From Novosphingobium endophyticum (GTDB lineage: Bacteria; Pseudomonadota; Alphaproteobacteria; Sphingomonadales; Sphingomonadaceae): a stretch of DNA of 64,000 nt. The stretch covers positions 97,473-161,472 of the forward strand of contig NZ_BMHK01000006.1 in assembly GCF_014640675.1 (NCBI RefSeq), in the 5' to 3' direction. Under the pieces are notes generated by a model, which saw only the letters and a list, made by a program, of their open reading frames with translations, was not told the DNA's origin and did not search any database. Positions 10,506-20,707 of this stretch are shown piece after piece; within the stretch, counting starts at the first letter, position 1; each line of letters opens with the position of its first letter. The translations under genes were made by a program, and so were the position numbers.

Positions 10506-11705
10506 ATGCGGTGCGACACGATCTGGACGAATGCTCGGCTCGCCACCATGGCTGGCGGCGGGATCGGCTTGGTGGAGCGCGGCGTGCTCGCCGCGCGCGC
10601 GGGGCGCATCGTTTACGCTGGACCGGCCGCCGGTTCCCCCCGTTTCGAGGGCGCCAGGGAACACGACTGCGAAGGCCGCTGGATGACGCCGGGACTGATC
10701 GATTGCCACACCCACCTCGTCCACGCCGGCGATCGCGCGCATGAGTTCGAGCTGCGGCTGGCCGGCGCCAGCTATGAGCAGATCGCTCGCGCCGGGGGCG
10801 GCATCGTCTCGACCGTCGCGGCCACGCGCGCCGCATCGGAAGACGAGCTGGTCGCCACCGCCCTCCCCCGCCTCGACGCGCTGATCGCGGAAGGGGTGAC
10901 CACCATCGAGATCAAGTCGGGCTACGGCCTCTCGCTCGACGCGGAACGGCGGATGCTGCGCGCGGCGCGCAGGCTGGCGGAACAGCGCGAGGTCACGGTG
11001 ACGACGACATTCCTCGGCGCGCACGCCCTGCCCCCAGAACATGCCGGCGACGCGGACGGCTACATCGACGCCGTGGTGCGCGAGATGATCCCCGCCGTCG
11101 CGAGGGAGGGGCTTGCCGACGCCGTCGACGCCTATTGCGAGACCATCGGCTTCACCGCCGCCCAGACTCGCCGCGTGCTGGAAGCGGCGGCCGGAGCGGG
11201 CCTGCCGGTCAAACTCCACGCCGAGCAGCTTTCCAATCAGCACGGCGCCGCGCTTGCCGCCGGGTTCGGCGCGCTCTCGGCCGATCATCTCGAATGGCTC
11301 GACGCGGACGGCGTCGCCGCCATGGCGCGGGTCGGGACGGTGGCGACGCTGCTGCCCGGCGCCTTCTACTTTACGCGCGAGACCCGCATTCCCCCCGTCG
11401 CCGCTCTGCGCGCGGCCGACGTGCCGATCGCGCTTGCCACGGATTGCAACCCCGGCACCTCCCCCATGACCTCGCTGCTGCTGGCGATGAACATGGGCGC
11501 GACGCTGTTTCGCCTGACGGTCGAAGAATGCCTGCTGGGCGTCACCCGCCATGCCGCCAGGGCGCTGGGCATGGCCGGCGAAATCGGCACGCTGGAGGCT
11601 GGCAAGGCCTGCGACCTGGCGATCTGGAACATCGAGACCCCCGCCGAGCTGGTTTACCGCATCGGCTTCAACCCCCTTTACCAGCGCGTCCGGAGAGGCC
11701 ATTGA
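10506..11705 (+). CDS. hutI: Imidazolonepropionase HutI
   Basis: Hydrolyses 4-imidazolone-5-propanoate to N-formimidoyl-L-glutamate, the third step of histidine degradation. 399 residues, the usual length. Amidohydrolase metal sites are visible as [20 protein letters not shown] (near residue 70), [24 protein letters not shown] and [13 protein letters not shown]. The ATG at 10506 follows AGGAG at about 10491. It is first in hutI-H-G-U, where genes overlap or nearly touch, indicating one transcript. Expression is likely controlled by the palindrome at 10442-10459. Confidence 0.96.
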   Translation: MRCDTIWTNARLATMAGGGIGLVERGVLAARAGRIVYAGPAAGSPRFEGAREHDCEGRWMTPGLIDCHTHLVHAGDRAHEFELRLAGASYEQIARAGGGIVSTVAATRAASEDELVATALPRLDALIAEGVTTIEIKSGYGLSLDAERRMLRAARRLAEQREVTVTTTFLGAHALPPEHAGDADGYIDAVVREMIPAVAREGLADAVDAYCETIGFTAAQTRRVLEAAAGAGLPVKLHAEQLSNQHGAALAAGFGALSADHLEWLDADGVAAMARVGTVATLLPGAFYFTRETRIPPVAALRAADVPIALATDCNPGTSPMTSLLLAMNMGATLFRLTVEECLLGVTRHAARALGMAGEIGTLEAGKACDLAIWNIETPAELVYRIGFNPLYQRVRRGH

Positions 11706-13231
11706 ACACTGTCACTCTCAGGCCCGGCGATGTTCCGCTCGCCGACTGGCGCGCGATCTATCGCGGGGCGGGGGTTCGGCTCCATTCCGACGCGGCCCCG
11801 GCCATCAGGCGCGGCGCCGAGGCCGTGGCGCGGATCCTCGCCCATGGCGAGCCGGTCTACGGCATCAATACCGGCTTCGGTAAGCTCGCCAGCATCCGCA
11901 TCGAGGACGCCGACCTTGCCCGGCTGCAACGCAACATCGTCCTCAGCCACGCGGCGGGGACAGGCGAGGCGACACCCGTGGAGGTCGTGCGCCTGATGAT
12001 GGCGCTGAAGCTCGCCAGCCTCGCGCAAGGCGCCTCGGGCATCGCCCCCGCCACCGCCGCGCTGATCGAAGCCATGCTGGCGAAAGGCGTCACCCCCCTG
12101 ATCCCGGTTCAGGGGTCGGTGGGCGCAAGCGGCGATCTCGCGCCGCTCGCGCATATGGCCGCCGCGATGATCGGCGTGGGCGAGGTCTTCGTCGGGAACG
12201 CGCGCGTCCCGGCATCGGAGGGGTTGGCACAGGCCGGCCTCGTGCCCGCCGTACTCGGCCCGAAGGAAGGTCTGGCCCTGCTCAACGGCACGCAGTTCTC
12301 TTGCGCCTGGGCGCTCGCGGGGCTGTTCGAGGCGGAGCTGCTGCTGCAGGCCGCGCTCGTCACCGGCGCGCTCTCGACCGAGGCGGCCAGGGGTTCCGAC
12401 GCACCGTTCGATCCGCGCATCCACGCGCTGCGCGGCCACGCCGGGCAGATCGCCACGGCCGAAGTCCTGCGCGAACTCATGGCCGGCTCCGCGATCCGCG
12501 CCTCGCATGTCGTGAATGACATCCGCGTGCAGGATCCCTATTGCCTGCGCTGCCAGCCGCAGGTCATGGGCGCGGCGCTCGACGTGCTGCGGCAAGCGGC
12601 GAACACGCTTGCCATCGAGGCCAACGGCGTCTCGGACAATCCGCTGATCTTCCCGGAGACGGACGAAGCGCTTTCCGGCGGCAATTTCCACGCCGAGCCG
12701 GTCGCCTTCGCCGCCGACATGATTGCGCTCGCCATCTGCGAGATCGGCTCGCTCGCCGAGCGCCGCGTTGCCATGCTGGTCGATCCGGCGCTGTCCGGGC
12801 TGCCGGCCTTCCTGACCCCCGAGCCGGGGCTCAACTCGGGCTTCATGATCCCGCAGGTGACCGCCGCCGCACTCGTCTCGGAGAACAAGCAGCGGGCCTA
12901 TCCCGCCTCGGTCGATTCGATCCCCACTTCCGCCAACCAGGAAGACCACGTCTCGATGGCCGCGCACGGCAGCCGCCGGCTCGTGGCCATGGCGCGCAAT
13001 GCCACGGCGGTGATCGGCATCGAACTGCTCGCGGCGGCACAAGGGTGTGATTTCCACGGCCCGCTCACCTCGAGCGACGCGCTGGAGGCGGTCCGCAAGC
13101 TGGTGCGCGACAAAGTGCCCCCGCTCGGCGCCGACCGCCATTTCCATCCCGACCTGGAAGCGGCCAATGCGCTCGTCCGGTCCGGCGCCGTGGTCCGTGC
13201 GGCGGGGCTCTACCTGCCGGGGGTGTCATGA
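11702..13231 (+). CDS. hutH: Histidine ammonia-lyase HutH
   Basis: Removes ammonia from L-histidine to give urocanate, the entry step of the pathway. The Ala-Ser-Gly tripeptide that forms the MIO cofactor is present in [14 protein letters not shown]. Further family motifs are [22 protein letters not shown] and SDNPLIFPE. No ATG lies near the expected start. A TTG at 11702 overlapping the hutI stop gives 509 residues, the normal length, beginning [16 protein letters not shown]. The 3' end overlaps hutG by 4 bases. Confidence 0.95.
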   Translation: MNTVTLRPGDVPLADWRAIYRGAGVRLHSDAAPAIRRGAEAVARILAHGEPVYGINTGFGKLASIRIEDADLARLQRNIVLSHAAGTGEATPVEVVRLMMALKLASLAQGASGIAPATAALIEAMLAKGVTPLIPVQGSVGASGDLAPLAHMAAAMIGVGEVFVGNARVPASEGLAQAGLVPAVLGPKEGLALLNGTQFSCAWALAGLFEAELLLQAALVTGALSTEAARGSDAPFDPRIHALRGHAGQIATAEVLRELMAGSAIRASHVVNDIRVQDPYCLRCQPQVMGAALDVLRQAANTLAIEANGVSDNPLIFPETDEALSGGNFHAEPVAFAADMIALAICEIGSLAERRVAMLVDPALSGLPAFLTPEPGLNSGFMIPQVTAAALVSENKQRAYPASVDSIPTSANQEDHVSMAAHGSRRLVAMARNATAVIGIELLAAAQGCDFHGPLTSSDALEAVRKLVRDKVPPLGADRHFHPDLEAANALVRSGAVVRAAGLYLPGVS

Positions 13232-14033
13232 CCGGCTGGCTCCAGATCACGCGAGGCGATGCACCGCTGATCGTCTGCTTCCCGCACGGCGGCACGGCGA
13301 TCCCCGAGGACATCGAAGCACTCCTCGCCTCCCCGTGGCTCGCCCGCAAGGACGCCGACTGGCACATCGCCGATCTTTACGCCTTCGTGCGCGACCGGGG
13401 CGCGACGACGATCGGCACCGCCGTCTCGCGCTCGGTGATCGACTGCAACCGCGATCCCTCCGGCGCCTCGCTCTATCCGGGACAGGCGACGACTGGGCTG
13501 TGTCCGGTAGAGACTTTCGACGGCGAACCGCTGTACCCGGACGAACCGCCGGATGAGGCCGAGATCGCCCGCCGCCGCGAGTTCTGGTTCGACCCATACC
13601 ACGCCGCGATCCGCGCCGAGATCGCGCGCCTGCGCGCCGCGCACGAACGCATCGTCCTCTACGACGCCCACTCCATCCGCAGCCGCATCCCGCGCCTGTT
13701 CGAAGGCGAGCTGCCGCAGTTCAACGTCGGCACCAATGGCGGCACGACCTGCACTCCCGAGCTGCGCGACGCCGTGGCAGGAATTTGCGCCGACAGCGGC
13801 ATGAGCCATGTCGTCGACGGCCGTTTCCGGGGCGGCTGGACGACCCGGCACCATGGCGCGCCGGCAAGCGGCATCCACGCCATCCAGATGGAGCTGGCTA
13901 TCCGCGGCTACCTTGAAGAGCCGGCCTCACCCTCCCCCGAAGACTGGCCCGCCCCGCTCGCCCCCAAGCCCGCCGTCCTGCCCGCCCTGCACCGCGTCAT
14001 CGACGCATGTCTCGACTTCGCGAAAGGCACGCC

Positions 14034-14037
<4 letters not shown>
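13228..14037 (+). CDS. hutG: N-formylglutamate deformylase HutG
   Basis: Hydrolyses N-formyl-L-glutamate to glutamate and formate, the last step when HutF is used. 269 residues, standard for the family. Zinc-ligand regions include [12 protein letters not shown] near the start, [33 protein letters not shown] and [13 protein letters not shown]. The ATG overlaps the hutH stop and the stop overlaps the hutU start (both ATGA). Its presence together with hutF shows that this organism does not use the one-step formiminoglutamase route here. Confidence 0.95.
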
Positions 14038-15701
<1,664 letters not shown>

Positions 15702-15834
15702 TGGCCGCCCGTGCTTCGGTTCGGAGCGTCGGGTGATCGGACTGACCGAAACTTCGTCCGGAAGGCCGCAAAAGTCGGCGTCGGGGCAGCCGGCGTGGTA
15801 AATTCCGCGCCAGCGACTCAGGAGGACGGCAATC

Positions 15835-16929
15835 ATGGCCACGACATCTCCGCCCCAACCCGCCCCCGCCGGCGGCCCCGACATGCAAAAGCTAGAACAG
15901 TTCATGCACAAGATGGTTGGCGACATGGGCGCCGCCATGAGCGGCAGCCTCGTGATCACCGGCTCAAAACTCGGCCTTTACAAGGCGCTTGCCGAAATGG
16001 GCGCGGCCACCGATGCGCAGCTTGCCGGAAGGCTCGGGCTCGACACGCGCTACGTGCGTGAATGGCTCTCGGCACAGGCTGCCTCCGGCTTCGTCGACTA
16101 CGATCCGGGCGAGGATACGTTCTCGCTCAACGCCGAACAGCAGATGGCGCTGGCGAACGAGGATTCGCCCGTTTACGTCGCGCCGGCGTTCGAGCTGATC
16201 GCCTCTGCCTATATCGACGAGCCAAAGATCACCGACGCGTTCCGAACCGGCAAGGGCGTAGGCTGGCACGAGCACCATGAATGCCTGTTCCGGGGGACCG
16301 AAAGGTTCTTCCGTCCGGGCTATCGCGCCAATCTCGTCAGCAACTGGCTGCCGGCGCTCGACGGGGTGACGGACAAGCTGGAAGCAGGCGCGAAAGTGGC
16401 CGACATCGGCTGCGGCGCAGGCGCCTCGACGATCATCATGGCCCAGGCCTTTCCGAACAGTCGCTTCACCGGCTTCGACTATCACGAAAAGTCGATTTCA
16501 CGCGCGCGCGAAGCCGCGAAGGAGGCAGGCGATCCGTCAAACATCAGCTTCGAGATTGCCAGCGCCAAGGATGCGCCGGGCAGCGATTATGACCTCGTCT
16601 GCGTGTTCGATGCATTGCACGACATGGGCGATCCCGTCGGCGCGGCGCGGCGCGTTCTCGAGATGCTGAAACCCGACGGCACGTTCATGATCGTCGAGCC
16701 CTATGCCAACGACAGCCTGGCGGAGAATCTCAACCCGGTGGGCCGGATGTACTACTCGGCCTCGACGATGATCTGCACGCCGGGGTCGAAAGCGCAGGAA
16801 GTGGGGCTGGCGCTGGGCGCCCAGGCGGGCGAAGGGCGGCTGACGCAGGTACTGAAGGAGGCGGGCTTCGGCTCGGTGCGACGGGCGGCGGAAACCCCCT
16901 TCAATCTGGTCATCGAGGCGCGGTGTTAG
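15835..16929 (+). CDS. Class I SAM-dependent methyltransferase with N-terminal winged helix
   Basis: 364 residues from ATG 15835 behind a strong AGGAGG. Residues ~20-100 form a winged-helix domain of the kind seen in O-methyltransferases (GLYKALAEMGAATDAQLAGR, RYVREWLSAQAASGFVDY). The catalytic half has the SAM-binding motif VADIGCGAGASTIIMAQAFP near residue 190, then FTGFDYHEKSISRARE and YDLVCVFDALHDMGDP. The substrate is unknown. Proteins of this type are sometimes labelled transcriptional regulators because of the wing domain, but no DNA-binding role is shown. The gene stands alone between hutU and the ModE-like gene. Confidence 0.82.
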   Translation: MATTSPPQPAPAGGPDMQKLEQFMHKMVGDMGAAMSGSLVITGSKLGLYKALAEMGAATDAQLAGRLGLDTRYVREWLSAQAASGFVDYDPGEDTFSLNAEQQMALANEDSPVYVAPAFELIASAYIDEPKITDAFRTGKGVGWHEHHECLFRGTERFFRPGYRANLVSNWLPALDGVTDKLEAGAKVADIGCGAGASTIIMAQAFPNSRFTGFDYHEKSISRAREAAKEAGDPSNISFEIASAKDAPGSDYDLVCVFDALHDMGDPVGAARRVLEMLKPDGTFMIVEPYANDSLAENLNPVGRMYYSASTMICTPGSKAQEVGLALGAQAGEGRLTQVLKEAGFGSVRRAAETPFNLVIEARC

Positions 16930-16970
16930 ACCGTCTCGCCTAGTGCCGGTCTCTTGGCTAGGGTCAGGGA

Positions 16971-17351
16971 ATGACCGACGCCCCGAAGCTGAAACTGCAC
17001 GCGCGTATCTATTGCGGAAACGAGATCGCGATCGGGCCGGGGAAGGCCGACCTGCTCGAGGCGATCGAGCGCGAAGGCTCGATTTCAGGTGCGGGCCGCG
17101 CGATGGGCATGAGCTATCGCCGGGCCTGGTTGCTGGTCGATGCCATGAACCGCTGCTGGGATCCACCGCTGGTCGAAACCGTGCCCGGCGGCGGCCACGA
17201 ACGCGGCGCGCGGCTGTCGGACGCGGGACGCCGGGTGCTGGAGCGCTATCGTGCCTTCCAGGCGGTCCTGGCGGCGGCCGAAAATTCCGATGAGTACACC
17301 TCCCTCGCGGCCGGCCTGCGACCAGCGCCGCTGCCCAGCCAGGGCGAGTGA
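16971..17351 (+). CDS. ModE-type N-terminal winged-helix regulator without molybdate domain
   Basis: 126 residues. The segment EAIEREGSISGAGRAMGMSY then RRAWLLVDAMNRCW is the LysR-like helix-turn-helix found at the N-terminus of ModE, followed by a wing with ETVPGGGHERGARLSDAG and the dimer helix RRVLERYRAFQAVL. The two C-terminal molybdate-binding (TOBE/MOP) domains of full ModE are absent, as in the short single-domain form. So it may regulate molybdenum genes without sensing molybdate itself, or something else. No mod transport genes are nearby. It starts 41 bases after the methyltransferase stop. Confidence 0.8.
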   Translation: MTDAPKLKLHARIYCGNEIAIGPGKADLLEAIEREGSISGAGRAMGMSYRRAWLLVDAMNRCWDPPLVETVPGGGHERGARLSDAGRRVLERYRAFQAVLAAAENSDEYTSLAAGLRPAPLPSQGE

Positions 17352-17581
17352 CCGGTCCGGTCCGTGAATGCCCCCTCGGGCGCAAGATTATCGTTGTCCC
17401 CCGACGGGATAGCCGTTCGGGGCCGCGCCGAGATGCTTGCTCCCGCAACAGACCGTCGACCGGACGCGGCAGATCACCGCAGAACAACGCCTGCTGCATT
17501 GCAGCAAAGATCAAAGTTGTGAACAACAGTACATCATCAGATCTTGCGCCTGATTCGTATTTTCCATGAGTAAGTTATCCG

Positions 17582-18115
17582 ATGAAAGAGAGAAAATTGC
17601 TCCGCGGGGCGAGGAGGATTTTCACCCCCTCTTTGGTGGTAACCCTATATTACTATTTAAAGTACGGTGGAAAGATAAGCCCTCGATCCGAAGTCGACCT
17701 CACCAAAAATATTTCTCTCGGAAGAGATTGTATTGTTGGATCTTTTACCAAGATAAAGGCCAGCGAAGGCCCGTTAATGATTGGCCATCGCGGCGGAATA
17801 GCAAATGGGTGCTTTGTTTCCGCAGGAGCAGGGGGGATCCACATAGGCGCGAATTTCATATGCGGGCCAAACGTCAATATTGTAGGACAGAACTATGCTC
17901 ACGGCGAGAAGGACATACATCTTGAGGATGTCGGCATAGTATCTCGCGGAATACGGATCGGCGACAATGTGTGGATAGGCGCCGGGTCCACGATCACGGA
18001 CGGCGCGGTGATCGGAAACAACACGATCGTGGTAGCCAACAGCCTCGTCAACCGCCGCTACCCGGACGACGTCATTTTGCAGGGCAATCCCGCCAAGGTC
18101 ATTTTCAGGCGGTAG
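17582..18115 (+). CDS. Hexapeptide-repeat acyltransferase (LbetaH)
   Basis: 177 residues from ATG 17582. A basic N-terminus is followed by left-handed beta-helix hexapeptide turns across about residues 40-170: VGSFTKIKAS, GGIANGCFVSAGAGGIHIGA, IGDNVWIGAGSTITDGAVIG, NNTIVVANSLV and GNPAKVIFRR. This is the capsule/O-antigen type of O- or N-acetyltransferase; a histidine-bearing loop (GQNYAHGEKDIH) could provide the catalytic base. The gene and the 17.5-17.9 kb stretch before it are noticeably poorer in GC than the neighbours, a sign of transfer. It is followed after 40 bases by the ACP gene, so a joint role with the ACP, reductase and ligase is plausible. Confidence 0.8.
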   Translation: MKERKLLRGARRIFTPSLVVTLYYYLKYGGKISPRSEVDLTKNISLGRDCIVGSFTKIKASEGPLMIGHRGGIANGCFVSAGAGGIHIGANFICGPNVNIVGQNYAHGEKDIHLEDVGIVSRGIRIGDNVWIGAGSTITDGAVIGNNTIVVANSLVNRRYPDDVILQGNPAKVIFRR

Positions 18116-18155
18116 ATCAATCGTCGTGTCCGGCCAGCCGCAACAGGAGAACTTC

Positions 18156-18446
18156 ATGCGCGACAGGATCATCGATACCGTGTGCGGCGCCATCAGGGAA
18201 CTGAACGGCGACCTTGGCTATGATCACCTGAATTCGCCCACGCTGGAGACGGAACTGTACGGAGGCGACAGCGGGCTCGATTCCCTGTCGCTGGTAATGC
18301 TCGTCAGCGCCGTGGAAGCGGCGGTGGCGGACAACTTCGGGCGCGAAGTGGTGCTCGCCAGCGAAAAGGCCATGTCCATGCGCCACAGCCCCTACAGGAG
18401 CGTCGGCAGCTTCGTCGAATTCATAGAGGCGGAGTTGGCCCAGTGA
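18156..18446 (+). CDS. Acyl carrier protein-like
   Basis: 96 residues from ATG 18156 with AGGAG 7 bases upstream; a GTG at 18126 would add ten unlikely residues. A phosphopantetheine attachment site is visible as GGDSGLDSLSLVMLV, with Ser43 of the DSL motif. Length and helical pattern fit a four-helix ACP. It is not the housekeeping ACP, which sits next to fabF, and its spacing suggests dedication to the adjacent ligase and reductase. The stop overlaps the GTG of the SDR gene. Confidence 0.78.
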   Translation: MRDRIIDTVCGAIRELNGDLGYDHLNSPTLETELYGGDSGLDSLSLVMLVSAVEAAVADNFGREVVLASEKAMSMRHSPYRSVGSFVEFIEAELAQ

Positions 18447-19168
18447 CGGGACCAGGGACGGGCCCACGGACGGATCGGGTCATGGTCATCACCGGTTCCC
18501 GCAAGGGCATCGGGCGCCATCTTGTCGATCACTACATGGAAAGAGGCTGGCAGGTGGCCGGATGCAGCAGGGGCGAGATGGACGATCCTCCCCCCGGATA
18601 TCGCCACTTCTGCCTGGACGTGGCGGACGAGCGCGCGGTCACGGAAATGGTACGCAAGGTGGCCAGCGAATACGGGCGCATCGACGGCGTCATCAACAAT
18701 GCCGGCATCGCGTCGATGAACCATGTCCTGCTGACGCCCCTGTCCACCATGGAGAGCGTCTTCGCGACCAACGTCTTCGGTACGTTCGTGCTCTGCCGCG
18801 AGGCGGCCAAGGTCATGCTGCGGGCGAAGGCGGGCAGAATCGTCAATTTCGCGACCGTCGCAACGCCGCTGCGCCTCGAAGGCGAGGCCGCCTATGCCGC
18901 TTCCAAGGCGGCCGTCGAAAGCCTGACGCGGGTGATGGCGCGGGAACTCGCCAGCTATGGCATCACCGTCAACGCGCTCGGCCCCACACCGATCGACACC
19001 GACCTGATCCGGGGTGTCCCGGCCGAGAAGATGGCGAGCCTGATTGACCGGCAGGCGGTAAAGCGCATGGGGACGTTCGACGACGTCACCAATGCGATCG
19101 ACTTCTTCCTGCGCGACGAAAGCGACTTCGTGACCGGACAGGTTCTCTATCTCGGCGGAGTTGGCTGA
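18443..19168 (+). CDS. SDR family oxidoreductase (FabG-like)
   Basis: 241 residues from GTG 18443, overlapping the ACP stop by 4 bases. The NAD(P)-binding motif is TGSRKGIGRHL, followed by NNAGIASM and the active-site YAASKAAVESL. The catalytic serine 13 residues before the Tyr in FabG is replaced by Thr (VNFATVATPL). FabG enzymes reduce 3-oxoacyl-ACP to 3-hydroxyacyl-ACP; with an ACP and ligase on both sides that reaction is the natural guess, but the Thr is unusual. The C-terminus ends FVTGQVLYLGGVG, as in FabG. Confidence 0.82.
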   Translation: MTGPGTGPRTDRVMVITGSRKGIGRHLVDHYMERGWQVAGCSRGEMDDPPPGYRHFCLDVADERAVTEMVRKVASEYGRIDGVINNAGIASMNHVLLTPLSTMESVFATNVFGTFVLCREAAKVMLRAKAGRIVNFATVATPLRLEGEAAYAASKAAVESLTRVMARELASYGITVNALGPTPIDTDLIRGVPAEKMASLIDRQAVKRMGTFDDVTNAIDFFLRDESDFVTGQVLYLGGVG

Positions 19169-20535
19169 TGCCCTCCGCCCCGAGGGTGGACCGCCTTTTC
19201 CGCGCCATGGCGGCAAATGGCGGCCAGCCGGCGATCGCCGAAGGGGACATCTCTCACAGTTACCACGACCTCCTCCACCAGATAGATGCCTGGAGCGCCC
19301 GGCTCGACCACCACGGGATCGCGGGCGGCGAAGTGATCGGCCTGCAATCCGACTTTGCCTTCACCTCGATCACTCTCGCGCTCGCGCTGTTCCGCAGGGG
19401 GTGCATCGTCGCTTTCCTGTCACCAAGCGCCGCGAGCGAAGACGCGCTGGCCGGGTGCTGTGCCGCGGGCCTCTTCACGTTCGGCAGAACCGGAGAGGAG
19501 GCCTTTCAGCGCCGGTCTTGCGAGGGAAGCCATCCCCTGCTCGACGGGCTGCGGGATGAGCGGAAGCCGGGTTTCGTGATCTTCTCCTCCGGATCGAGCG
19601 GCAGGCCCAAGGCCATCCTGCACGATCTCGACGGCTTTTTCGCCGCCTATGACCGCCCGACCAAGCCGATGACGACACTGGCGTTCCTGCTCTTCGACCA
19701 CATCGCCGGGCTGGACACGCTGTTCTACACGCTGCACGCTGGCGGATCACTGGTGCTCGTGGCCGATCGCAGCCCACGATCGGTCTGCGATGCGGTCGCG
19801 CGCTGGTCAGTGGAGGTGCTGCCGGTATCGCCCTCTTTCCTCAAGCTGCTTTGCCTCGGTGAGGCCGCGGCGACCGCCAACCTCGGTTCGCTGCGGATCG
19901 TGACTTTCGGCTCCGAACCGATGGACCGCGCGACGCTGGATCGCGTGGCCGAGCGGATCCCCCACGCGCGGCTTCGCCAGAAATACGGCGCGTCTGAATT
20001 CGGCGCTCCCAGCGCGAGGACGCGCGAGGAGGACGGGCTGTGGATACGTTTCAACGGCGATGACACCGTCCGGGTGAAGGACGGCGTACTCTGGATGCGC
20101 CTGCCCACGACAATGCTAGGCTACCTCAACGCCGATCAGCCGCGAACCGCCGACGGCTGGCTCTGCACCGGAGACCGGGTCGAGGTCGACGGCGAGTGGC
20201 TGCGCATCCTCGGCCGCGAAAGCGACCTCATCAACGTCGGCGGCGAGAAGGTCTTTCCCAGCGAGGTCGAGGCCGTGATCAGCGAGCTCGATGCCGTTGC
20301 CGAAGTGGTGGTGAGCGGCGCCAGCCATCCCCTGATCGGCCAGATCGTGTCCGCCACGATCCGCCCGCGCGAAACCGCAGCCGATTGCGCCGCGCTGCGC
20401 TCCCTCGTCCGCAGGCACTGCATGAGCCGGCTGGCTAGGCACAAGGTGCCCGTGAAGATCAGTTTTACCCAAGCGGCGCTGTTCAATGAACGGCAGAAGC
20501 TGTTGCGGACGCCTCCGCCTCCTCCCGAAGCCTGA
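19168..20535 (+). CDS. AMP-forming acyl-CoA/acyl-ACP synthetase-like ligase
   Basis: 455 residues; the ATG overlaps the SDR stop (TGATG). ANL-superfamily motifs are FSSGSSGRPKAI (A3 P-loop), YGASEFGAPSART (A5), GWLCTGDRVEVDGEWLRI (A7), GRESDLINVGGEKVFPSEVE (A8) and a C-terminal ERQKLLR with the expected catalytic Lys. It activates a carboxylic acid as acyl-AMP and loads it onto CoA or, more likely here, the neighbouring ACP. It is shorter than typical fatty acyl-CoA ligases (500-560), mainly in the N-terminal half. Last gene of the four-gene cassette. Confidence 0.82.
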   Translation: MPSAPRVDRLFRAMAANGGQPAIAEGDISHSYHDLLHQIDAWSARLDHHGIAGGEVIGLQSDFAFTSITLALALFRRGCIVAFLSPSAASEDALAGCCAAGLFTFGRTGEEAFQRRSCEGSHPLLDGLRDERKPGFVIFSSGSSGRPKAILHDLDGFFAAYDRPTKPMTTLAFLLFDHIAGLDTLFYTLHAGGSLVLVADRSPRSVCDAVARWSVEVLPVSPSFLKLLCLGEAAATANLGSLRIVTFGSEPMDRATLDRVAERIPHARLRQKYGASEFGAPSARTREEDGLWIRFNGDDTVRVKDGVLWMRLPTTMLGYLNADQPRTADGWLCTGDRVEVDGEWLRILGRESDLINVGGEKVFPSEVEAVISELDAVAEVVVSGASHPLIGQIVSATIRPRETAADCAALRSLVRRHCMSRLARHKVPVKISFTQAALFNERQKLLRTPPPPPEA

Positions 20536-20707
20536 CGAGCACGCTCCGAACGCGGCCCGCATCACACAGACCGCTGCCGCGGTCGTGCCATCAGTTTACA
20601 GTGTGGTGGGCGACCGACGGTTGGCCGCGCGCACCTGCCTTGGGCGAAGCCTCGGCGATCTGCTCCGGCGCAATCAGGGTACCGGAGCGCCCCGCGTCGA
20701 CTGCGTT

